A stretch of DNA of 64,000 nt from Parapristionchus giblindavisi (Eukaryota; Nematoda; Chromadorea; Rhabditida; Diplogasteridae): assembly GCA_943737045.1 (NCBI GenBank), contig CALSFV010000397.1:154428-218427 (forward strand), read 5' to 3'. Positions 1 to 10,156 of the stretch are shown one piece after another; within the stretch, counting starts at the first letter, position 1; each line of letters starts with the position of its first letter. Made by a program: the position numbers and the translations under genes. The notes beneath the pieces are model-generated. The model did not search any database, was not told the DNA's origin, and was given only the letters and a program-made list of their open reading frames with translations.

Positions 1-1510
1 ATAAAGTAGAATCACGAACCATTTAGTTGTCGAACTATGTACTAATTTATGTAGTTAAACATTGCACTAAAAAATATAACCGTGGATGTATATAGCGCAA
101 GAGTGTACAGAATCGCTCAATGCTTCGTAGTCATATGATAAAATGCATATCATTACATTATCAAACACGACATTAACGCGATCATACATGAAAATACCAA
201 AATCTTGTTTAAGTTTACGTTTACCCATGGTAATTCAAGCATCTAAGGCACTTCTAAATGATTTGTCGAACAATATGTAGATAGATTCGTTTTGCAGAGA
301 ATTATATGTATATGTTTTCATACGTTTGCTACAGATATACCTACTATTTCATTGTTCAGCCTAGCATGAGGCTATTGTAAAAACGATGACGTTGAAATGG
401 TTATGCTTAAAACCAATCATGTTCAAATTACAAACTTAAAGATTGATAACATGTCTAAATCTATCTGGTGTGGTAGAATACTCAGTAAAATGTATAAGTT
501 TAGATCTAATACAGCATCATAGTCTATCATTCATATTCTCAAAGCAATGTGTTACAAATTTATCTTATTCTTAGAGAATCATGAGGTGTTTACTCGAACA
601 ACTATGTTGTCTCATTAATAATTCAAACAATATGCTTTTCTATTATAAGAAATGGCCCAAATATGGATCTATAGCATTTAGGTAATGGTTACTTGAAAAT
701 CGTCATGTTGTAAGTTCCGGGTACAACCAACCAGTTTCCGATATACTATACTATTAACTTGAACAGGACCTTCCAACAGACTACCTAAAACATCACAACC
801 GCATAGCTCAATCATCACAACTTCAGTTGATTTTCAGAAAATGAGACACAATTGAAACCGTTATTTTATAGTAGAAAGTGAGAAAGGCTTCCGGTTTTCT
901 ATATTACACAACACCAATCTGCTTACAAAAGCAATCTGCAATCGTTTGGTCCAACACCGGTTGTTCGGATAGCCAGAGAAGAATTTCAAGAACAGGTTCT
1001 TCAAGAATACAAAAATATATACCAGCGAGATTAGTGATTTTTACACTAGGAACACAGCCTAGCAGTTAACTGGCTACATATTTAAAAGCTGCATGAGTAG
1101 TGATAATACAGAAATGGATTCTTTATGTATGGCTAAGTTTGTCAAACTTTTAAATAATCCATATTATAACCATGAATTAATAAACAAAATAGAATTACTG
1201 GTATATCATTGATTTTGTAATACAGCTATACATTACACACTAATGAACACCTTTCAATCCTTTCAATAGTTGCCTTATTTATTGATGAGGAGAGAAATAT
1301 CCACAAATCTTACATTTATTCGATCAATAGTTTGGTTTACCGGTGATAAGAAACACCAATGAATCTATTACTATATACGGATTACATCTAAATATTGTCT
1401 ATGATGCTTATTAAAAATGATCAATATGCAACACGTGTTGTGTGCTCAACGTAGACACAAAGATGTATTGTCTATTAACAAATCTTCAATTAAACTCTAA
1501 ATATTATATT

Positions 1511-1705
1511 TTATCTGCTATGCATTCAGAAGTAAAGATATGTCAAAATCTTTCAAGGTACACATAATAACCAATACATAACCATAACATGACCAAACAT
1601 AGCATACCCATAACCACAACATGACATTGATTACTGTATTCTATTTTATCTGCTATGCACTCACACGTAAAGATATGTCAAAATCTTTCAAGGTACGCAT
1701 GATAA
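1511..1705 (+). repeat. Direct repeat pair, spacing 135 bp
   Basis: A segment of about 60 bp beginning ttatctgctatgca and ending near ctttcaaggtac occurs at 1511-1570 and 1646-1705 with a few substitutions. Each copy is followed by similar ACATAA-rich sequence. The pair is mirrored in the right arm at 2795-2989. It looks like a small old tandem duplication inside the palindrome arm. Confidence 0.85.
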
Positions 1706-1727
1706 CCACTACATAATCATGACATAA

Positions 1728-1755
1728 CTAAGCCTAAGCCTAAGCCTAAGCCTGA
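1728..1755 (+). repeat. CCTAAG (TTAGGC-type) block, left arm outer
   Basis: Four CTAAGC units followed by a variant CTGAG. The complementary strand reads TTAGGC, the canonical nematode telomere unit. It is far too short to be a chromosome end, so it is an interstitial telomere-like block or a chance hexamer minisatellite. Mirrored at 2745-2772. Confidence 0.85.
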
Positions 1756-1851
1756 GATGTCGTTCATTTTGATTTATCTGCAAAAATCGATAATGCCGTA
1801 AATATTGCTCTTTCAACTGCACGGTTTTAATAAGTTCATTACTGCACTTAT

Positions 1852-1894
1852 CCTAAGCCTAAACCTAAGCCTAAGCCTAAGCCTAAGCCTAAGC
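1852..1894 (+). repeat. CCTAAG (TTAGGC-type) block, left arm inner
   Basis: About seven CCTAAG units with one CCTAAA variant, followed directly by a run of G. With the mirrored block it brackets the central 711 bp of the palindrome. The C-rich strand lies on the left and the G-rich strand on the right, as at two outward-facing chromosome ends and opposite to a head-to-head telomere fusion. Confidence 0.88.
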
Positions 1895-2187
1895 GGGGGC
1901 GTATGAAGCGATTCCGAGCGAAGCGAAGGATGTTTTTTGCGGTGGTTTCTTCTTCTGTTGCTTCCTCTTCCTAGATTCCCCCTTATCATCATTTGGTTTA
2001 AAAAATCGTTACTTACAAGTAACCTCAACCTTTATCTTTTTTACAGAAACTGTAAACTGACACAAAAAACTGTTTACTCTAAACTCATTAGCGTTAAATA
2101 TCTGAACTATTTTTACCCTCCGCTCTGGCATACTCTCTCGCAGACAGAGAAAGAGAGAGAGAGAGTGGTCAGTGCGGGGAGTTTCAA

Positions 2188-2312
2188 ATCATTTAAGAGC
2201 GAAAAAAGCATTTAAGAGTGAACTTATCAACCTCCAACTCTCTCTCGTGATCAGAAAACGAAGAAACAGTGTGTGAAATAAAGAGATGGATTGACTTTAG
2301 CAGAAGTCTAAC
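2188..2312. other. Palindrome spacer (125 bp)
   Basis: This is the unique asymmetric centre between the arms. It contains the short direct repeat gcatttaagagtga / tcatttaagagcga and no coding signal. A non-palindromic spacer of this length is more natural for a real inverted duplication than for a sequencing hairpin read-through, which usually has almost no loop, but amplification chimeras can also leave a spacer. Confidence 0.95.
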
Positions 2313-2605
2313 TTGAAACTCCCCGCACTGACCATTCTCTCTCTCTCTTTCTCTGTCTGCGAGAGAGTATGCCAGAGCGGAGGGTAAAAATAGTTCAGAT
2401 GTTTAACGCTAATGAGTTTAGAGTAAACAGTTTTTTGTGTCAGTTTACAGTTTCTGTAAAAAAGATAAAGGTTGAGGTTACTTGTAAGTAACGATTTTTT
2501 AAACCAAATGATGATAAGGGGGAATCTAGGAAGAGGAAGCAACAGAAGAAGAAACCACCGCAAAAAACATCCTTCGCTTCGCTCGGAATCGCTTCATACG
2601 CCCCC

Positions 2606-2648
2606 GCTTAGGCTTAGGCTTAGGCTTAGGCTTAGGTTTAGGCTTAGG
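2606..2648 (+). repeat. TTAGGC block, right arm inner
   Basis: Exact mirror of 1852-1894, reading GCTTAG on the plus strand with one TTAGGT variant unit. It creates a spurious Leu-Arg repeat in an open frame at 2472-2687, which I do not accept as a gene. Confidence 0.88.
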
Positions 2649-2744
2649 ATAAGTGCAGTAATGAACTTATTAAAACCGTGCAGTTGAAAGAGCAATATTT
2701 ACGGCATTATCGATTTTTGCAGATAAATCAAAATGAACGACATC

Positions 2745-2772
2745 TCAGGCTTAGGCTTAGGCTTAGGCTTAG
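2745..2772 (+). repeat. TTAGGC block, right arm outer
   Basis: Exact mirror of 1728-1755, four TTAGGC-like units. It is separated from the inner block by 96 bp, exactly as in the left arm. Confidence 0.85.
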
Positions 2773-4499
2773 TTATGTCATGATTATGTAGTGGTTATCA
2801 TGCGTACCTTGAAAGATTTTGACATATCTTTACGTGTGAGTGCATAGCAGATAAAATAGAATACAGTAATCAATGTCATGTTGTGGTTATGGGTATGCTA
2901 TGTTTGGTCATGTTATGGTTATGTATTGGTTATTATGTGTACCTTGAAAGATTTTGACATATCTTTACTTCTGAATGCATAGCAGATAAAATATAATATT
3001 TAGAGTTTAATTGAAGATTTGTTAATAGACAATACATCTTTGTGTCTACGTTGAGCACACAACACGTGTTGCATATTGATCATTTTTAATAAGCATCATA
3101 GACAATATTTAGATGTAATCCGTATATAGTAATAGATTCATTGGTGTTTCTTATCACCGGTAAACCAAACTATTGATCGAATAAATGTAAGATTTGTGGA
3201 TATTTCTCTCCTCATCAATAAATAAGGCAACTATTGAAAGGATTGAAAGGTGTTCATTAGTGTGTAATGTATAGCTGTATTACAAAATCAATGATATACC
3301 AGTAATTCTATTTTGTTTATTAATTCATGGTTATAATATGGATTATTTAAAAGTTTGACAAACTTAGCCATACATAAAGAATCCATTTCTGTATTATCAC
3401 TACTCATGCAGCTTTTAAATATGTAGCCAGTTAACTGCTAGGCTGTGTTCCTAGTGTAAAAATCACTAATCTCGCTGGTATATATTTTTGTATTCTTGAA
3501 GAACCTGTTCTTGAAATTCTTCTCTGGCTATCCGAACAACCGGTGTTGGACCAAACGATTGCAGATTGCTTTTGTAAGCAGATTGGTGTTGTGTAATATA
3601 GAAAACCGGAAGCCTTTCTCACTTTCTACTATAAAATAACGGTTTCAATTGTGTCTCATTTTCTGAAAATCAACTGAAGTTGTGATGATTGAGCTATGCG
3701 GTTGTGATGTTTTAGGTAGTCTGTTGGAAGGTCCTGTTCAAGTTAATAGTATAGTATATCGGAAACTGGTTGGTTGTACCCGGAACTTACAACATGACGA
3801 TTTTCAAGTAACCATTACCTAAATGCTATAGATCCATATTTGGGCCATTTCTTATAATAGAAAAGCATATTGTTTGAATTATTAATGAGACAACATAGTT
3901 GTTCGAGTAAACACCTCATGATTCTCTAAGAATAAGATAAATTTGTAACACATTGCTTTGAGAATATGAATGATAGACTATGATGCTGTATTAGATCTAA
4001 ACTTATACATTTTACTGAGTATTCTACCACACCAGATAGATTTAGACATGTTATCAATCTTTAAGTTTGTAATTTGAACATGATTGGTTTTAAGCATAAC
4101 CATTTCAACGTCATCGTTTTTACAATAGCCTCATGCTAGGCTGAACAATGAAATAGTAGGTATATCTGTAGCAAACGTATGAAAACATATACATATAATT
4201 CTCTGCAAAACGAATCTATCTACATATTGTTCGACAAATCATTTAGAAGTGCCTTAGATGCTTGAATTACCATGGGTAAACGTAAACTTAAACAAGATTT
4301 TGGTATTTTCATGTATGATCGCGTTAATGTCGTGTTTGATAATGTAATGATATGCATTTTATCATATGACTACGAAGCATTGAGCGATTCTGTACACTCT
4401 TGCGCTATATACATCCACGGTTATATTTTTTAGTGCAATGTTTAACTACATAAATTAGTACATAGTTCGACAACTAAATGGTTCGTGATTCTACTTTAT

Positions 4500-5090
4500 T
4501 ACATCACACAGTATGTGATCAAATAATTATAAAGATTTGTCATGATTGTTAAAATGCCCTACATTGTGAAAGTGTTACTCGTGGTAATGTAGTATTAAAG
4601 ACTGTTTTGGTGTAATATATTATCACGTGGGTCCAAAAATGTGGAATTCTGTTTTCTACTACTAGATTCGAGAGGCATCAGTGTAGCTCAGTAAATAGAA
4701 AGTACCATACCGGGAGGGTTCCCACTTACATTTTCGATATCTTTACCGGTTATAGAAATGAACATTCAGCGTAATTCATTCATGATTCTAGCAGACAAAT
4801 AAGTTGTATGAAAATAGTGCAGGGCATGTAGAATAATTTTTGTTATCTACATGTCCTCACAACGAATTTTTTTTGATTTAGCCAACCTTCAAAAAGATAC
4901 ATTATTCAACTATGAGGCATCCTACAATATTTTATAAATCACCCTTCATGAAGCATAATAGCTAATAAAAATTGCCATGATTATCTAACCATGATACATT
5001 TGGAAAATGAATGGTGTATGGCAAGCGTTATGCTATACATTAGTCCAAATAATTGGATCTTTATACACTGCATACGAAACAATAATATAA
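4500..5090. other. AT-rich DNA, no feature seen
   Basis: Between the palindrome and the large TIR element I see no open frame of note, no RNA gene and no element ends. A stretch near 4690 resembles a tRNA A box but has no B box. Confidence 0.6.
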
Positions 5091-5094
5091 ACAC

Positions 5095-5129
5095 CTCCGC
5101 ATTTTTAGGGGGGCCAATAATTTGGTCAA
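5095..5129 (+). repeat. Left terminal inverted repeat of 5-kb element
   Basis: Matches the complement of 10118-10152 at 34 of 35 positions. It has a hexa-G core followed by CCAATAATTTGG. The ACAC duplication lies immediately outside. Confidence 0.88.
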
Positions 5130-5400
5130 AGTGGGGCCAATAATTTGCTAAAAGTTGAGTCTCGAATTAGGCTACCAGACAAGCCCCACTTGAAAAGTTG
5201 AGCCATTAATTTGGTCAAAATAATGGCCCCACTAAACTTTTCGCTAAACTTTAGTCCAAATTAATGGCTCAACTTTTCAAGTGGGGCCAATAATTTGGTC
5301 ATAATAATGGCCCCACTAAACTTTTCGCTAAACTTTAGTCCAAATTAATGGCTCAACTTTTCAAGTGGGGCCAATAATTTGGCCAATAATTTGGCTCGAC
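5130..5400. repeat. Subterminal repeats with 84-bp tandem duplication
   Basis: An 84-bp unit is repeated twice at about 5221-5388 (ggccccactaaac at 5225 and 5309). Within it, aaaagttgagccatt and its complement form inverted pairs. Subterminal motif arrays of this sort are commonly transposase binding sites, but that role is inferred here. Confidence 0.85.
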
Positions 5401-5933
5401 CAGTAAAAGTTTAGCCCTTTATTTGCTTTACTTTTATTCCAATTCCATTTATGTTTATTACACATTTAAATGTTTTATACATCAATTAACTTCTTTATTC
5501 TCATAACATACAATATTTACATATCGATTACAACATGACAAGAAAATGAAACGAACAATAAACATTTAATTGATTTTGTATCACTAACAAAATATAACTT
5601 CTAATAATATTATAACTTCTTATTTTATTTATAACAATAACATCGCACTTTTCTAAGGTTTTCGACTAAGCTGATGACGATGGACATAGTCATTTTGTAT
5701 TGATATTGAGCGTATAAAAGTCACTTGTTTTATTTGTAGAAGACACTATTTCTGGTTTTACATGGTTCAGAAACTATGCCGATCTCTTTTATATCTAATA
5801 GCGCGTGGCGAAGGTCAGCCGGGTTAGGGAGAGGCTGGAGAGACAATCGAGAGGCGGGGCGAGATCTAGACTTTGAGCGACTTCCGTTCTTTGGAGCATC
5901 GTGTCTTTTTCTTATGCAAGTACATTTTATACG
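5401..5933. other. Element interior, no gene recognised
   Basis: An AT-rich stretch is followed by a short GC-richer patch (about 5800-5900) open in two overlapping opposite frames of 68 and 75 codons. Neither resembles a known protein, and both look like by-products of local base composition. Confidence 0.5.
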
Positions 5934-5942
5934 CACAATACC

Positions 5943-6299
5943 GGGGAGGTATCAGAACGGCAACGATCAAAACGGCAACAATCAAAACGGCAACGGATCT
6001 TAAATCTGTTGGGAGATGGCCTATGTCAACAAAAGTTGTATCATTGTAATCAGTGGGAGTGTACGGTATTGTGCTACCGTAACCGTCGGGAATCGCGAAC
6101 TGATTATTTTCAGTGGACCCATGACCCGGGGTTCATGGTTGAAAATGGCCGAAAGCGAAAAATTCATGATCAGTTCGCGATTCCCGACGGTTACGGTAGC
6201 ACAATACCGTACATCCCCACTGATAACAATGATACAACTTTTGTTGCCATAGGCCATCTCCCAACATACTTATAATCCGTTGCCGTTTTGATACCCCCT
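5943..6299. mobile_element. Hairpin MITE with 9-bp target duplication (Mutator-like)
   Basis: The termini ggggaggtatcagaacgg and (complement) aggGGGTATCAAAACGG are inverted and flanked by an exact 9-bp direct repeat CACAATACC at 5934-5942 and 6300-6308. Long internal arms (about 5982-6108 and 6170-6290) are almost perfectly complementary, so the element folds into one hairpin with a smaller nested palindrome around 6110-6150. A minisatellite atcaaaacggcaac is repeated at the left end. Nine-base duplications with long inverted repeats are the hallmark of Mutator-like elements, and this would be a non-autonomous member. Open frames on both strands here are hairpin mirror images, not genes. Confidence 0.82.
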
Positions 6300-6380
6300 C
6301 ACAATACCAGACCCCTTCGCGCCTAATTCACGATTTCAATTGTTTCTTTGAATCTATCAATGCAAATATTTTGTGACCAT

Positions 6381-6869
6381 GTTCCCGGGGCAGAATTTGA
6401 TGGCGAACCTGTCGAATTCATTTTTCAAGAAAAATTTTCAAAAACGGAAATTCTCTCAAAGTGTAAAACGCGACCTGCATAGATCGGACCGGAATGGATT
6501 TATGGCGAATTAAAAGAGTAAAAAACCGAAATCGGCGAGTTTCCAGCCATTAAATCGCATATGGAAACCTGACAGCGGAAAGCGCGACAAAGGTCCGGTA
6601 ATTCAAATTCCGATCAGTATATACAGTTAAACTTACGGGGGTTGGAAAATTAAGTTCCAGCTATACTGAACGGAAAATTTAAATCGGAAAGACGTTATTT
6701 GAATTCCCGGACCTTTGTCGCGCTCTTGAATTAAAATGTCGAGTTTGCATATGCTCATGAAAACTCGCCGATTTCGGTTTTCTACTCTTTATAACGCGCC
6801 ATCAGAATGAATTTTTCATGAAAAAATGAATTATACAGGCTTTATCGCCATCAAATTCTACCCCGGAAC
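6381..6869. repeat. Old imperfect fold-back, about 490 bp
   Basis: The left flank gttcccggggcagaattt pairs with aaattctaccccggaac at the right, and inner blocks aaaccgaaatcggcgagttt and gcgcgacaaaggtccgg reappear inverted at about 6745-6780 and 6705-6725. Arms are diverged by substitutions and indels, so this is older than the neighbouring hairpin element. No clear target duplication was seen. Probably a decayed MITE. Confidence 0.75.
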
Positions 6870-7677
6870 GTTCGTCAGCCATTTTTTAACCATCAGATGA
6901 TGAAAAAATGAAATAAAAAAAGAGATTTAAATGCGACGCCGTCTGGCCTCAACGGTGACCCTAGCATAGGTGGACACGATGTGGGAAAGGCTATGTGCAC
7001 AAACTGGGGAATGGGGAGGGAAGGTTGTGTGGATGGGGGATTTTTTTTAGGCTGTGCGCAAATAAATTCGTTTTACGCGCCCACCTATGGACTCTATGTT
7101 CAAAATGAACATGACCACCATCATCAACAACCTTGAGAACCCGATCGCTAAAATTTGATTTTAACTGGGCTAGACCCCACTGGCTATGCTCGGTTCTCTC
7201 TCAAGCGGACTCATATGAAAACAATGTACACTCTTCTATTGAATAACAACAATAACAGTATAAAGTCATGGAACGCTCTTTTTAGATATTTTTTGTAACT
7301 TTTGATCCGGGAAATCAAGCATAGTCAAGGTTTGTAATTCATCAAGGAATATAACCATGATGTGTTGGTATATTTAAATTACTTCACTGTTGTATAGTAA
7401 TGACGCAATCGAAGTACACTTTTCGAGCACGTATGTTCTTTATTGAAATGGAGACCTCACCGAGGGCTGCCCATGCAAAAAAATGAAATAGCTCGGACTC
7501 CGATTTCAAGCTGTAGCGGGCTGCAAATGTGAACCACAAAACATTTTTTAAGACTTCGAGGCCATACCGTTCTGGTCATTTAAAACTATAGTTCCTACAA
7601 GGGAAGCATAAGCCTACGTGTTGAGATTGAGTAGTTAGAATGTTTGCTGCGGGTCTGACAAGAATCAGAACTAACAA
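6870..7677. other. Element interior, nothing recognised
   Basis: This stretch has mixed composition with a G-rich patch near 6990-7045. I see no long open frame, RNA gene or repeat boundary. Confidence 0.5.
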
Positions 7678-7896
7678 GGGGTTATTTGGGCTTGTTATCT
7701 TCACATAAGATGGCAGTAACATGACTGAAATCAGTCTTCGGTACTGATTAGGAATCAGATATAAATACTGCCCAATAGAGCAGAGCATCGAGAAAATCGA
7801 TATTGAAATTCGGCCAGTCGATTCGAAAATTTGCGTGGCCTCCTACACAAACAATCCAGCTGGGTTTGTTTACTCATCTATCAACTATTAAAACAA

Positions 7897-7966
7897 CTGC
7901 CTATGTAGAGTAGTGGATAAGGTGTCTGCGTGCGACTGTCTTCTTTGTTCGATCCCTTGCAGCACT
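7897..7966 (+). other. Degenerate tRNA-like segment (possible SINE head)
   Basis: TAGAGTAGTGG followed about 35 bases later by TGTTCGATCCC resembles the A and B boxes of a pol III promoter at tRNA spacing. I could not form a full cloverleaf, and the B box has one mismatch to GGTTCGANNCC, so an intact tRNA is unlikely. A tRNA-derived SINE remnant is the likeliest reading. Confidence 0.35.
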
Positions 7967-8110
7967 TTTATTTTGCTGTTTTTGTTTTGATTAATATGTT
8001 TTACTGTTACGAAAACCAGAGAAAAAGAACTTATTTTATCTTATCAGCGATTGTGAACTTTAATACTACTGCTATGATATCCAATATGAGCCAGCTTTTA
8101 TTTTTCTATA

Positions 8111-8207
8111 TACCGCAACACGAACTACCGTACACTATAATAATGTGGCGAAGTTCATGGCAAATCCCGGTGCGTGTATTACGATTACGGTAGTGCGGGT
8201 TACGGTA
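8111..8207. repeat. Small imperfect inverted repeat
   Basis: taccgcaacacgaactaccg is complementary, with a few mismatches, to the stretch ending ttacggta at 8207. It lies in the loop of the larger fold-back. Confidence 0.65.
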
Positions 8208-8467
8208 TCCAGAAAAAAAGCGGCTCACTGTTGATATAATAACAAATAGTATTTGGTATCGGACGCCCGAATTGTCCACTCCCTGACAGGCAAAATTAAA
8301 CGCAGACATAAATTTTCGAATCGACGGGCCGAATTTCAATATCGATTTTTTCGAGGCTCAGCTCGAATGGACAGCATTTTAAAAAGGTATTCCTAATCAG
8401 TATCGAAGACTGATTTCAGTCATGCTACAGCCATCTCATGTGAAGAGAACAAGCCCAAAATATCCCC

Positions 8468-9141
8468 AGATCGACCAAAAATGGGGACGAGCTAGGGCCG
8501 AATGGGGCCAAAGAATATTACGGTAATTATAGTTTTGTCCTCCGAATCCCTAAACTATTATCTCCCAGAGTATTCTGAATTCCTGAATATCATCAGAGGC
8601 AAGAATCTACATGGACTGAAAGCAGTCCTAAAATGGATAAACCGACGTGGATTTCGCTACAATAGGAGTGGAAGCTACGTCATAAAGATATAATGTTCAA
8701 GAATTATGTCAAGAAGTGTTGGGTAATCAACGGCAAGTCCAACCGGGGAGGATATGCCTTCTACCCCCTACTTCAGGCCCCACCCCCAATCTGGGCTTCT
8801 GCAGTAGTGTTCGAAAAGCGCACTCCGAATGCGTCATCATTATGCAGCAGTGAACTAATTTAATTATGACAACACATCATGGTTGTATTTCTTGAACAGT
8901 TGCACACATTGACTAAACTATCTTGATATCTTTCCTAGATTAAGTTACAAAAAAAATGAAATAAAGCGTCCTACGACTTTATGGTGAAAGTCTATACAGC
9001 TACACGGGGAAGATGCATCCGATGTCGGCTTTTAGCGTGATGGACGCCGAACTGGTAGCAGAAGACGCACACCTAAACAAGGTACAATGAACAAAGTTAA
9101 TCGATAAACAATGATAGCTAATGTATCGTTACATTTACCTT
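8468..9141. other. Element interior, one unrecognised short frame
   Basis: A 63-codon plus-strand frame at 8502-8693 is open but resembles nothing I know and has no supporting context. I do not call it a gene. The rest shows no structure. Confidence 0.4.
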
Positions 9142-9416
9142 ACACAGAGAATGTGAAGCAAGCTTGCCGCAAGTATCGGGCAAACTTACGGGGAATATCG
9201 CCGCAACCTGACCCAACCCTTGCCGTAAACTTGCCCGGCACAAAACAAGTAAAATATATTCTGCCAGTAACTTGCTTCATCCTTGCTCCATAAATAGAGC
9301 AAGGATGAAACAAATAATCGGCAATTAACCCTAAACAGAGCTCTAAGGCAACAACGAAGCAATTTATTCGCAATTTACGAGACTGTTACATGTTTGCGGC
9401 ATGCTTGCTCAAGATT
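9142..9416. repeat. Fold-back with perfect 13-bp central hairpin
   Basis: The ends agaatgtgaagcaagcttgc and the complement of gcttgctcaagattctcg match imperfectly. At the centre ttcatccttgctc (9276-9288) pairs perfectly with gagcaaggatgaa (9297-9309) around an 8-base loop. GCAAG/CTTGC words recur throughout. Consistent with a decayed fold-back MITE. Confidence 0.65.
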
Positions 9417-9420
9417 CTCG

Positions 9421-9475
9421 TACGCCGTAACCTCCGCCGTAACGACGGAGACGCGGCGGAGGAGGTTACGGCGTA
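9421..9475. repeat. GC-rich hairpin
   Basis: tacgccgtaacctcc at the left pairs with ggaggttacggcgta at the right, with a further cgccg/cggcg pairing and a 3-base length difference between arms. It would form a stable stem. It abuts the preceding fold-back. Confidence 0.8.
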
Positions 9476-9959
9476 GGCACGTAAGGTAAACGATGCATAA
9501 GAAATCAATAAAACATCATCTAACCCATCCACTTTGCGCAGACACCTCGGAAACGGCTTGAGGACGAAGCGATAAGACGCTGAAACATGAAACAATTAAC
9601 GGTCTCAAAATCAAACACTTAATCTTGCCTTACGACTTAATTGGCATAAATACTTAATACTTACAATTAAATACCCTTGACATTTCATAAGTAGTAAGAT
9701 GCTTACCGTTCTAGTAGAAGTGAATTGAGCGGGTCCATCTTGAGAGAGCCGAGATATCCCTGTAACATTAAATTAATGAAAAAGCAACAAGCACAGTTAA
9801 TGAAGGAGCGAAAACATCTACACTCTACTCAACTAGCAAAATACTTTGTAAAATAGAATACAAACTAGAAATGCAACGAAAACAACATTATTTAGTTGAA
9901 AAACTTCCATGGCGAGTATGCCGACATGAACTAACAAGAAAGAAATTAGCAAACATCGC
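9476..9959. other. Element interior, nothing recognised
   Basis: AT-rich sequence without a convincing open frame, RNA gene or repeat. Confidence 0.5.
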
Positions 9960-10117
9960 CGACCTATTTTACGGCTCTCGGTGAAACGGCTCGATTTACA
10001 GTAGTTGAGCCATTATTGAAGCCAAAAAAACAGCTCAACTTTGCGACTAAAATAATAGCCGCACTTCGAACCAAATTATTGGCTCAACTACTAAAATAAT
10101 GGCTCAACTTTTCACTC
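9960..10117. repeat. Right subterminal motif array
   Basis: Several copies of ggctcaac and attattggctcaac in both orientations mirror the left subterminal zone, supporting the view that both ends belong to one element. Confidence 0.75.
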
Positions 10118-10152
10118 TTGACCAAATTAATGGCCCCCCTAAAAATGCGGAG
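10118..10152 (-). repeat. Right terminal inverted repeat of 5-kb element
   Basis: Inverse of 5095-5129 with one mismatch (CCATTAATTTGG instead of CCAATAATTTGG). Followed directly by the ACAC duplication. Confidence 0.88.
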
Positions 10153-10156
10153 ACAC

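Larger units (their letters stand above)
1..2187. repeat. Left arm of giant palindrome
   Basis: Base i pairs with base 4500-i all along this arm: the first bases are the reverse complement of those ending at 4499, and open frames mirror each other with a constant coordinate sum of 4500, so there is no net indel. I found only two arm mismatches, both near the centre (2099/2401 and 2165/2335). The arm holds a 60-bp direct repeat, two CCTAAG-type blocks and a GA tract, and no recognisable gene. It runs off the left window edge, so the true outer end is unknown. It could be a real recent inverted duplication, a large fold-back element or an assembly fold-back at a contig end. Confidence 0.97.
2313..4499. 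repeat. Right arm of giant palindrome
   Basis: Reverse complement of 1-2187 with two substitutions seen. The sequence past 4500 cannot be compared with a partner because the partner would lie left of the window. All open frames here are mirror images of those in the left arm and none resembles a known protein. Confidence 0.97.
7678..8467. repeat. Fold-back with about 160-bp arms
   Basis: The left arm 7678-7840 matches the complement of 8305-8467 at most positions, for example tgactgaaatcagtcttcg and its inverse near 8404-8423, and cgatattgaaattcggcc near 8335. Between the arms sit a tRNA-like segment (about 7897-7966) and a second small inverted repeat (8111-8207). This looks like a decayed fold-back transposon with material inserted in its loop. 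Confidence 0.75.
5095..10152. mobile_element. 5.06-kb TIR element with ACAC target duplication
   Basis: The ends are inverted copies of each other over 35 bp (5095-5129 and 10118-10152) with one mismatch, starting CTCCGCATTTTTAGGGGGGCC. They are flanked by the direct 4-bp repeat ACAC (5091-5094 and 10153-10156). Both subterminal zones are packed with a 17-20 bp motif (ttgagccattaatttgg) in both orientations. No transposase frame is visible, so it is a non-autonomous or decayed DNA transposon. Inside lie a separate hairpin element and several older fold-backs. Superfamily is not assigned: a 4-bp duplication occurs in more than one superfamily and I do not recognise these termini. Confidence 0.85.

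Noticed and set aside
1728..2772. Head-to-head telomere fusion
   Set aside because: A fusion would read TTAGGC then GCCTAA from left to right. Here the C-rich block comes first, the opposite polarity.
878..3622. Paired open frames in the palindrome (878-1069/3431-3622, 1813-2028/2472-2687, 1937-2215/2297-2563)
   Set aside because: They are mirror images of one another, short, without known motifs, and one is largely a translation of the TTAGGC repeat.
4670..4750. tRNA or SINE promoter near tgtagctcag
   Set aside because: A-box-like only. No B box at suitable spacing and no acceptor stem.
5901..6275. 124-codon plus-strand frame and its opposite-strand partners
   Set aside because: They lie inside the hairpin MITE. 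The same peptide start appears on both strands because the arms are complementary.
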